Shown: in pieces, positions 6,452-11,774 of the stretch
Layout: each line of letters starts with the position of its first letter
Position numbering within the stretch: the first letter of the stretch is position 1
Origin: CAMLDH01 sp966250375
Lineage (GTDB): Bacteria > Pseudomonadota > Gammaproteobacteria > Burkholderiales > Burkholderiaceae_D
NCBI GenBank assembly: GCA_966250375.1
Contig: CBINHE010000113.1
Coordinates: 1-11,774 of the forward strand
Length of the DNA stretch: 11,774 nt
Direction of reading: 5' to 3'
Made by a program: the position numbers and the translations under genes
Notes under the pieces: model-generated
Databases searched by the model: none
What the model was told of the DNA's origin: nothing
Seen by the model: the letters and a program-made list of their open reading frames with translations, nothing else

Positions 6452-6469
6452 AACCAAGAGGATTGCGCT

Positions 6470-7333
6470 TCAGCTCTTTTTCAGCAAAGCGAACTTGGCT
6501 AGACGCTTGCTGGAGGCGAACAAGGGGCTATGCAGCGATGCTTTTGTGTTGCCATGCAATCGCTGGTTAAAGTCCGGTATGCCGTCTATATCGACGCCAA
6601 ACAGTTGCTTGCGCTGCGCGGTATTGGCAAAGCGCTCGAGATCGGTCGGCACAGCGCTCGCGTAATGTTTCATCCAATAGTGGGAATACGCATAGATGAT
6701 GGACTTTCTGACCGTATCGCTGCGGTTATCCAGTGCCATATGCAGCACATGAGTATTGAATATCACTGCATCCCCGGCCTTGGGAACGATCTTGACGGCT
6801 GCCGACGAAGTATCGATATCTTGCACCGAAGGTTTCGGATGGTCTGCCGGGTATCGATGGCTGCCGGGAATGAAGGCAAGGCAGCCTTGGTCAGGACGCA
6901 AGTCCTCCACGAAATAATGAACCTTAACGAGAAAATTCAAAGTGTGCGCGAGGTTAACGCCCAAAACATGGCGAATATCGGAGTGCCATGGATTGGTAAA
7001 AGTCGGTCCTGGATAAAAAAGGCGCGCACTCGTGTGGTTCAACTGGATATCATCGCCGACGATATCCACCAGCACTGGAAAAATCGTCGGCAAATCCACC
7101 AGATCAACGAATACCGGGTCCTCATCCAGAATGTTGGAGATATCGAAGAAACGCGACTCTCCGGTGCCTGCTTTCGCTGCTTTCTGCCACTGGTCGAAAT
7201 GCCGCTCGCTGGCTAAATCAAAAGCTGTTCGCGTGTGCTTCAACATGCCGTCAGGAATGACGCCTTTCAGATGCACAAAGCCTTGGGTTTCATACTTCAG
7301 TTTGATTTCGGCGATCTCGCTCTTGGAAAACAT
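6470..7333 (-). CDS. Phytanoyl-CoA dioxygenase (PhyH) family Fe(II)/2-oxoglutarate oxygenase
   Basis: A 287-residue cytosolic protein with the double-stranded beta-helix signature of the PhyH family, which hydroxylates small molecules using iron, 2-oxoglutarate and oxygen. The iron facial triad is visible as His117-x-Asp119 (NPWHSD) and His198 (THVLHM). Arg209 in NRSDTVRKS is placed to hold the 2-oxoglutarate carboxylate. GSHR at 157-160 is also typical. The substrate cannot be read from sequence. The start is placed at 7333 because AAAGG lies nine bases upstream. An ATG at 7342 overlaps that Shine-Dalgarno sequence, and longer upstream extensions run into the region after the decayed glycosyltransferase. 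It lies on the same strand 67 bases downstream of that pseudogene and may once have shared its transcript, which would hint at a role in polysaccharide or lipid modification; that is inference. Confidence 0.88.
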   Translation of the reverse strand: MFSKSEIAEIKLKYETQGFVHLKGVIPDGMLKHTRTAFDLASERHFDQWQKAAKAGTGESRFFDISNILDEDPVFVDLVDLPTIFPVLVDIVGDDIQLNHTSARLFYPGPTFTNPWHSDIRHVLGVNLAHTLNFLVKVHYFVEDLRPDQGCLAFIPGSHRYPADHPKPSVQDIDTSSAAVKIVPKAGDAVIFNTHVLHMALDNRSDTVRKSIIYAYSHYWMKHYASAVPTDLERFANTAQRKQLFGVDIDGIPDFNQRLHGNTKASLHSPLFASSKRLAKFALLKKS

Positions 7334-7400
7334 GCACAGCATCCTTTGATGTTTTTTAAAATGCAGAAGAAAAGGCTTTGTCCCGACGCAGCGTTTCTGC

Positions 7401-7954
7401 TCAGTTTTTCGAAATCCGCTGGAAAAGCCGAAGCTGCCCTGCGGTGATTGCATGCCAGCTGAATTGTTTCGCATACCGCCTTGTCACTCGAGGAATCCGA
7501 TATTGCGGTAGGAGATTGGTATCCTTGCCGAGTGCTGTGATCACCACGAGTTTGTTGAAATACCTGCCCAGCATGGCCGCCGCTACGCCATCGGGATAAA
7601 AATAATGGGCGTCGATAATATCGAAACCGTAGCCCTCATCGAAGATGCGGCCGATGGCGGATTTGGCGGCATAGGCAAGCGACCATGGCGCAAATGTCAT
7701 GCCGACTTTCGGAGGTAACGGATACGGGGGTGGACGACTTTTATGCTAAACCGGGTTTCTTCCTTCGGCACCTTGGCAAACGCCGCATATTCGCCGAACA
7801 AGCGGTGTCTGAACGGGAGCCAGGGAACAGGAGCGACAACCCTGGGTGTTGCCTTATTAGAGGCGACAAGCTGACGCAGGCTGGTCTGCTCGAAAATACC
7901 GTGCTGCGACCACTCGGCATTCGGGAATAACGCGCTGAAGGTAAGGAGTTTCAT
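7401..7954 (-). pseudogene. Decayed glycosyltransferase family 4 gene (frameshift plus internal deletion)
   Basis: The first part (from ATG 7954) starts MKLLTFSALFPNAEW and reads like the N-terminal Rossmann half of GT4 enzymes. Near 7718-7725 the frame changes: HPR continues in a different frame as PLPPKVGMTFAPWSLAYAAK, consistent with loss of one base. The second part keeps the hallmark IDAHYFYPDGVAA and LLPQYRIPR, then jumps directly to TRRYAKQFSWHAITAGQLRLF, which matches the usual C-terminus. The whole C-terminal nucleotide-sugar-binding domain, with its EGWxNVxLE-type motif, is missing. Family members run to about 380-400 residues; here only about 180 codons remain. It is therefore an inactive remnant with two independent lesions. 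Before decay it probably served exopolysaccharide or lipopolysaccharide assembly. Confidence 0.8.
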
Positions 7955-8341
7955 CAAGCATCAAGAAAGTGGCGGCCGCCCCCGATAGTTGGCCTTTTGT
8001 TAAGTAGTGTAAACACGAAATGTCTTTTTTGCAACGCATGGAGTGGCAGAGTTCGTTATTCAAATGTCATACGGTTGAATATGAGAACGGATATTGCGCA
8101 GCCCCCATCTGATAGGATTGTCGGATGGAACAAGCCGACCTTGATTTCTACACCAATTATTTGTTGATCCCTTCGGTGAAACTGCTGCCACTTCACTGGT
8201 TTGCGTTGGGAATTACCAGGGAATTGCAATAGAAAATCGCCACCTAGGCCCCGATGACCAAGAATTCTGATGGCCATTCCTTGTTTTCAATGATTAAAGG
8301 GCTGCAACCGGCACGCCTTGAATGCAAAGTAGAACTCCACC
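7955..8341. other. Intergenic region with a transposase scrap, no intact gene
   Basis: About 390 bases between the decayed glycosyltransferase and the WGR-like gene. The only recognisable content is the transposase-like N-terminal scrap at 8125-8232. A minus-strand frame at 8056-8277 overlaps it and has no motif, so I treat it as a shadow. Confidence 0.5.
8125..8232 (+). pseudogene. Transposase N-terminal remnant, frameshifted
   Basis: From an ATG at 8125 the frame encodes MEQADLDFYTNYLL, which resembles the N-terminal LDFYTDYLLSSFGQ of a common bacterial DDE transposase family. The match continues in another frame from 8172 as FGETAATSLV, corresponding to the family's FGxxTATxLS. Five bases separate the two parts where six are expected, so one base has been lost. 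No catalytic region or terminal repeat is nearby. The call relies on remembered motifs and short matches. Confidence 0.45.
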
Positions 8342-8602
8342 ATGATTGACCCAGCCGACACAGTAACTCGCGCACTTCCTCAGCCAACGCGATTGCAGTT
8401 TGCGTCAGAGACGCGCATCTATACCGCCATACTTGATCGGGATTTACTTGGGGATTGGACTGTGATGCAGTCATGGGGAGGCAAGAGCAATCAACGTGGG
8501 GGCGGGAAAGTCACGCCTGTGGAAAGCTTTGAAGCAGGATTGCAGTTACTTCAAGTCATTGCCAAACGTCGAGGACGGCATGGCTGCAATCAAATTAAAT
8601 GA
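8342..8602 (+). CDS. WGR-like domain protein
   Basis: An 86-residue protein. After about 20 variable residues it carries RIYTAILDRDLLGDWTV, MQSWGGKSN and GGGK, then a helix SFEAGLQLLQVIAKRRGRHG. This is the layout of stand-alone bacterial WGR-like proteins, a small beta-rich fold named for a Trp-Gly-Arg motif; here the motif reads Trp-Gly-Gly. WGR domains elsewhere accompany nucleic-acid-associated enzymes such as PARPs, but single-domain bacterial versions have no established role. The domain fills nearly the whole protein, so it looks intact. The ATG at 8342 is the only sensible start, with a poor ribosome-binding site. The TGA overlaps the ATG of the next frame, suggesting coupled translation. 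Confidence 0.78.
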   Translation: MIDPADTVTRALPQPTRLQFASETRIYTAILDRDLLGDWTVMQSWGGKSNQRGGGKVTPVESFEAGLQLLQVIAKRRGRHGCNQIK

Positions 8603-8835
8603 CCAGTGGCAGCCTACGGTTTCAAGGAAATTGTGGAGTAGCGGCGGCGCTGGGTGTTCAACCTTTGTGGCTTTCCAAGGGAAAGGGAGCGAAGAGATAT
8701 GACGTGATGGTGCATTATGTTGAACACGGCATGCCAGACAATGCATTGAAATTGGTACTCACCCCAAAAGACAAACTAAAGGCCGCGGCTGTACTTCCGG
8801 GCATCAAACTCCAGGAAACTTCTTTCTTTCCGTAG
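8599..8835 (+). CDS. Hypothetical 78-residue protein, translationally coupled candidate
   Basis: I do not recognise this protein. The frame starts with an ATGA overlap on the stop of the WGR-like gene and ends 18 bases before the DUF4153 gene, a spacing typical of an operon. The sequence is mixed alpha/beta in character, Lys- and Leu-rich toward the C-terminus (TPKDKLKAAAVLPG). It has no signal peptide, membrane helix, Cys pair or catalytic motif. An overlapping frame (8496-8702) is also open, so coding is not certain. It may be a genuine small gene or the tail of a lost larger one. Confidence 0.4.
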   Translation: MTSGSLRFQGNCGVAAALGVQPLWLSKGKGAKRYDVMVHYVEHGMPDNALKLVLTPKDKLKAAAVLPGIKLQETSFFP

Positions 8836-8853
8836 CAGAAAAGGAAAACAATA

Positions 8854-10692
8854 ATGCAGTCAGTTGCTGCCGAACATAAAAGCTTGTTGCTGGAATCCAT
8901 GGTTACCTCTAAAGTCGGGATACAGCGCCTTGCCGTCGGGTTTCTTCAAGGCGTGATCTTGTACTTTCTGTACCACGCATCAAAGACGAATGCGTGGCCG
9001 TCGACAGAGCCATTCTTATTCGCGCCTTTGCTGCTGGTAAGCCTGTTCGTGCCGATACTGTTTATATCCAGCCTTGGACATTTGGATCGGCGGCGTACCG
9101 CATTCTGGCTGTTGTTGTCCCTTATGATCATAGGTGGCCTTGGGTTCTATGATGTATGGCGTAACGACATGGCCTACGCATTCTCGCTGGCAGGAGAGGG
9201 ATCTGAGAGGACAAGATTTCCTTCACCGCTGCTTTTCGTGTTTCTGAGCGCGGGCTATTTCATTGCGCATTCACTGGTGTTGTCGGCAGCGCAGGATCAC
9301 TCCCGAATCGCAAAATATTCGACCCACTTTGAAATTGCCTGGAAGCTGATGATCCAGCTGGCGTTTTCTGTGATGTTCGTCGGTGCGCTTTGGGCTGCAT
9401 TGTGGCTGGGCAGCGCCTTGTTTATGCTGGTCAAGCTCGACTTCCTGAAGCAGTTGCTGGAGCAGTCCTGGTTTGCGATTCCGGTCACCGTGTTCGCCTT
9501 CGCTTGCGCGATGCACATCACCGATGTGCGGCCGGCAATCGTGCACGGCATCCGCTCATTACTGCTGGTATTGCTGTCATGGGTATTGCCGATCACGACC
9601 TTGATCGTCGTCGGGTTTCTGGCAAGTTTGCTTGTGACTGGGCTGCAACCACTGTGGGCCACCAAAAGCGCTACGGCAGTGTTGCTTGGTGCTGCAGCTA
9701 CGCTGGTGGTGCTGATCAACGCCGCATTTCAGAACGGCGAGATTGACGCAGGGTTACCGCGCGTCATTCGACTGAGCGCCAAACTGGCGGCGTTATCCCT
9801 GCTGCCGGTTGCGGGAATCGCAATCTATTCGCTCGGTTTGCGCGTTGCAGAGTATGGCTGGACCACTGACCGCATCATTGCCGCAGCCTGCTTGCTAGTA
9901 GCAAGCTGCTACGCTCTCGGATACGCTTGGGCGGCATTGCAGCGGGCAGGGTGGCTGACCTTGATCGCACCAGTTAACATGGCGGCTGCTTATGTCATCC
10001 TGGCCGTGTTGTTAGGGATGTTCTCGCCGGTCGCAGATCCGGCACGCATTTCGGTTAACAGCCAGGTCGATCGACTCAGGACCGGTGTGACTTCAGCCGA
10101 CAAGTTCGATTTCGGATACCTGAAATCCGAGGGTGTTCGCTATGGACAAGCCGCACTCGAGCAGCTCAAGAATCAAACGCATGGTGCAGACGCCGCTGTT
10201 ATTCGTGAGAAGGCCCAGCGCGTGCTTGAGAAAAAAAATCCCATCCATCGCAACGCAGCAACGGCAAGTTCTGCCGAAGTCGCTTCCAATATCACCGTCT
10301 GGCCACAGCAGATGAAGCTGCCCGAGTCATTTAACAAGCAGAACTGGGCAGCGAACAAGCGCACGTGGGAGCTGCCTTCCTGTCTGAAACAAGCTGGTAC
10401 ACCTTGCGATGCGTTCCTCCTGGATGTGGACAGCGATGGCAAACGTGAGGTAATCCTGCTTGGACACGGGCCAATGGCGAATAGTGCTGTGTTGACTGAT
10501 GATGCAGGCGGCGGCTGGTCCGTATTGGGCAAGTTTCCCCGAGACTTGGCCGGGTGCAAATCGTTGCGGGAAAAGCTGCTTGCCGGTGAGTTCCAGTTGA
10601 TTCCGCGCCGTGTCAGGGACCTGGAGATCGCGGGGCAGCGCATCGAAATCCAGCAAAATTCCTCCCCTGGGCAGGTGAAATGCCCGTCATGA
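8854..10692 (+). CDS. DUF4153 domain-containing polytopic inner-membrane protein
   Basis: A 612-residue protein. Residues 24-390 hold about ten or eleven hydrophobic helices, roughly at 24-41, 54-74, 83-100, 126-146, 167-193, 207-220, 234-263, 273-291, 308-329, 340-361 and 368-390. LQGVILYFLY, the YDVWR region and TDVRP-type segments fit the DUF4153 family, whose biochemical role is not established. A soluble C-terminal region of about 220 residues follows. It contains a DVDSDGKRE loop (524-532) resembling a DxDxDG calcium-binding or FG-GAP-like loop, and four Cys (510, 518, 568, 610) that could pair if the region is periplasmic. The start at 8854 has AAGGA eight bases upstream; Met16 is a weaker alternative. 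It may be cotranscribed with the two small upstream genes. Confidence 0.85.
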   Translation: MQSVAAEHKSLLLESMVTSKVGIQRLAVGFLQGVILYFLYHASKTNAWPSTEPFLFAPLLLVSLFVPILFISSLGHLDRRRTAFWLLLSLMIIGGLGFYDVWRNDMAYAFSLAGEGSERTRFPSPLLFVFLSAGYFIAHSLVLSAAQDHSRIAKYSTHFEIAWKLMIQLAFSVMFVGALWAALWLGSALFMLVKLDFLKQLLEQSWFAIPVTVFAFACAMHITDVRPAIVHGIRSLLLVLLSWVLPITTLIVVGFLASLLVTGLQPLWATKSATAVLLGAAATLVVLINAAFQNGEIDAGLPRVIRLSAKLAALSLLPVAGIAIYSLGLRVAEYGWTTDRIIAAACLLVASCYALGYAWAALQRAGWLTLIAPVNMAAAYVILAVLLGMFSPVADPARISVNSQVDRLRTGVTSADKFDFGYLKSEGVRYGQAALEQLKNQTHGADAAVIREKAQRVLEKKNPIHRNAATASSAEVASNITVWPQQMKLPESFNKQNWAANKRTWELPSCLKQAGTPCDAFLLDVDSDGKREVILLGHGPMANSAVLTDDAGGGWSVLGKFPRDLAGCKSLREKLLAGEFQLIPRRVRDLEIAGQRIEIQQNSSPGQVKCPS

Positions 10693-10701
10693 TAAATGAC
10701 G
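10685..10701. repeat. Small inverted repeat CGTCAT-N5-ATGACG over the DUF4153 stop codon
   Basis: Six-base arms flank GATAA and span the TGA stop at 10690-10692. It is followed by an A-rich stretch, not a T-tract, so it would be at best a weak terminator. It may be chance. Confidence 0.25.
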
Positions 10702-10915
10702 TAGGTGAACTTAAAAAAGCACTGAATGCCTTGTTTAGTGTCGCCACGTAATACACTGGCTGAAAAAATATGCGAAGCTTGAGGAATAAGTTATATGTCA
10801 TTCCCATCGCCGCCCATGCGCCGAGAGATTTAACCAAGCTTTTCAAGAGGCTCTTGCATTTGTCGATTCGGTATAACAGTCCAACTCAACCGTTTTAGTA
10901 CGAAGGAAAATCTGC
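10693..10915. other. Intergenic region upstream of the ParA-like gene
   Basis: 223 bases without a gene. They contain AT-rich stretches and the dyad at 10844-10856. A TATAAC hexamer at 10872-10877 could be a -10 element for the ParA-like gene, but no -35 hexamer at proper spacing is clear. Confidence 0.4.
10844..10856. promoter_or_regulatory. 13-bp dyad CAAGAGGCTCTTG upstream of the ParA-like gene
   Basis: A perfect inverted repeat with six-base arms around one central G, centred about 66 bases upstream of the GTG start. ParA proteins can autoregulate through upstream sites, so an operator is conceivable. A transcript-end hairpin for the preceding gene is the alternative. Confidence 0.3.
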
Positions 10916-11689
10916 GTGAAACGTGTCATTTTTAATCAAAAAGGCGGCGTCGGAAAGTCGACGATTGCAGTCAATCTCGCCGCCATTGCAGCAAGCCGGG
11001 GGAAGAAAACCCTGCTGATCGATATCGACCCGCAATGCAATTCCAGCCGCTATCTGCTGGGCGAAACCAGTAACGACGTGACACCGACTCTGACCGATTA
11101 CTTCGAGCAGACGCTGAATTTCGTTCTCTATCCCAAGCCGATCACCAGTTTTGTGCATGCGACACGCTTCGAAAATCTGTCCTTGATTCCATCGCATTCG
11201 ACAATCGCCGACATGCAATCCAAGCTGGAATCGCGGCACAAGATCTACAAATTGCGCGACATGCTCAATGAGCTAGCCAAAGAGTACGAAGAAATTTTCC
11301 TCGATACGCCGCCTGCCTACAATATTTTCTCCCAGTCCGCGCTGATCGCCGCCGACAGTTGCATCATTCCGTTCGACTGCGACGATTTCTCGCGCCAGGC
11401 GCTGTATTCCCTGATGAACAATGTTCGCGAGATCAAAGCAGACCATAATCCTGGCCTGGTAATCGAGGGCATTGTGGTGAATCAGTTCCAGGCACGCGCA
11501 AGCTTGCCGCAACGGCTGGTCGATGAACTCAAGGCCGAAGGCTTGCCAGTGTTCGACAGCAAACTTTCCAGTTCGGTCAGGATCCGCGAGTCGCACGACC
11601 GCTGCCTCCCGATGATCCATCTCGATGCGCGGCACAAGGTCAGCGTCGAATATATGGCGTTGTATGAAGAGCTGCAGGCGGCGTCATAG
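10916..11689 (+). CDS. ParA-family (MinD/ParA) ATPase, orphan
   Basis: A 257-residue deviant-Walker ATPase of the ParA/MinD superfamily, at the length of partner-lacking chromosomal members. The deviant Walker A is KGGVGKST at 9-16, with signature Lys9 and Lys14. Walker A' is IDIDP at 35-39, and Walker B is IFLDTPP with Asp130. There is no N-terminal helix-turn-helix extension and no C-terminal amphipathic MinD helix. It starts at GTG, supported by AAGGA eight bases upstream and by alignment of KRVIFNQKGG at the N-terminus as in relatives. No ParB-like gene or parS site lies in the window, so DNA segregation cannot be assumed. Orphan ParAs can position protein complexes at the nucleoid, the cell pole or the membrane. 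The gene looks complete and monocistronic. Confidence 0.92.
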   Translation: MKRVIFNQKGGVGKSTIAVNLAAIAASRGKKTLLIDIDPQCNSSRYLLGETSNDVTPTLTDYFEQTLNFVLYPKPITSFVHATRFENLSLIPSHSTIADMQSKLESRHKIYKLRDMLNELAKEYEEIFLDTPPAYNIFSQSALIAADSCIIPFDCDDFSRQALYSLMNNVREIKADHNPGLVIEGIVVNQFQARASLPQRLVDELKAEGLPVFDSKLSSSVRIRESHDRCLPMIHLDARHKVSVEYMALYEELQAAS

Positions 11690-11715
11690 CCTAGAGCGGA
11701 TTGCAAACCACTGTA

Positions 11716-11771
11716 GGGTGCGCCCCGCGCACCGATACCGTTGCAAGAGCACCGGTGCGCGGGGCGCACCC
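11716..11771. repeat. Long GC-rich stem-loop at the window's right edge
   Basis: Nineteen-base perfect arms, at 11716-11734 (GGGTGCGCCCCGCGCACCG) and 11753-11771, enclose an 18-base loop, 26 bases after the ParA-like stop. Each arm also contains its own imperfect palindrome (GGTGCGC...GCGCACC). It resembles dispersed GC-rich REP-like or MITE-like elements common in proteobacterial intergenic DNA. It could serve as an mRNA end structure. The element may continue past the window. Confidence 0.7.
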
Positions 11772-11774
11772 ACC

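Larger units (their letters stand above)
6224..6469. other. Convergent intergenic block built of palindromes and G-rich repeats
   Basis: The 246 bases separate the convergent 3' ends of the lyase and dioxygenase genes and contain no gene. They carry a small TGTGT/ACACA hairpin (6252-6264), a CCCTTTCAAGGGGAGGG-like element around 6307-6325, two perfect palindromes (6346-6363 and 6375-6396), and a nine-base inverted repeat (6411-6419 with 6443-6451). The composition suggests overlapping dispersed repeats. None of the stems has a clear T-tract. Confidence 0.6.

Noticed and set aside
6530..7216. 228-residue plus-strand frame
   Set aside because: It is antisense to the PhyH-family gene, whose iron-binding motifs and Shine-Dalgarno sequence are clear.
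8056..8277. 73-residue minus-strand frame upstream of the WGR-like gene
   Set aside because: No motif, and it overlaps the transposase-like scrap on the other strand. It has no conserved-looking start region.
10613..10846. 77-residue minus-strand frame at the DUF4153 3' end
   Set aside because: It mostly overlaps the DUF4153 tail and the following intergenic region, and it has neither motif nor ribosome-binding support.

Overview
The window looks like a chromosomal segment of a betaproteobacterium. Oxalobacteraceae (the Herminiimonas, Collimonas or Herbaspirillum neighbourhood) is my best guess. This rests on recalled similarity of the HMG-CoA lyase, large aminopeptidase P, ParA-family and DUF4153 proteins, on moderately high GC in the housekeeping genes, and on short GC-rich intergenic palindromes. 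No rRNA, tRNA, CRISPR array, intact insertion sequence or phage module is visible.

Layout. Positions 1-114 hold the first 38 codons of a minus-strand gene that runs off the left edge. A gene-poor stretch follows (115-768), then a minus-strand DJ-1/PfpI protein (769-1371) divergent from a large Xaa-Pro aminopeptidase (1536-3350). Positions 3351-3653 hold a GC-rich hairpin and a transposase scrap. A minus-strand ankyrin-repeat protein (3654-5069) is divergent from a complete HMG-CoA lyase (5312-6223), with three short dyads between them. Positions 6224-6469 are a palindrome-rich intergenic block. A minus-strand PhyH-type dioxygenase (6470-7333) lies downstream of a decayed glycosyltransferase (7401-7954) that carries both a frameshift and a large internal deletion. 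A second transposase scrap lies near 8125-8232. A plus-strand run follows: WGR-like protein (8342-8602), an unrecognised 78-aa ORF joined to it by an ATGA overlap (8599-8835), and a DUF4153 polytopic membrane protein (8854-10692). The window closes with a solitary ParA-type ATPase (10916-11689) and a long GC-rich stem-loop at the right edge.

How the genes relate. Most are ordinary, unconnected chromosomal genes: peptide turnover, leucine/HMG-CoA catabolism, stress deglycase-like, ParA. The accessory signal is concentrated in the ankyrin gene, the left-edge gene, and the decayed 6470-8340 segment. The most intriguing observation is that the left-edge protein and the ankyrin protein share an ungapped N-terminal pattern at identical residue positions: Leu6, Pro12, Lys/Arg13, Phe/Ile14, Pro15, Pro19, Glu20, Pro27. 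Both are Pro-rich and apparently disordered there, and neither has a classical signal peptide. This could be a shared N-terminal targeting signal of a small effector family, but chance similarity between Pro-rich tails is a real alternative. I did not find a convincing complete new system.
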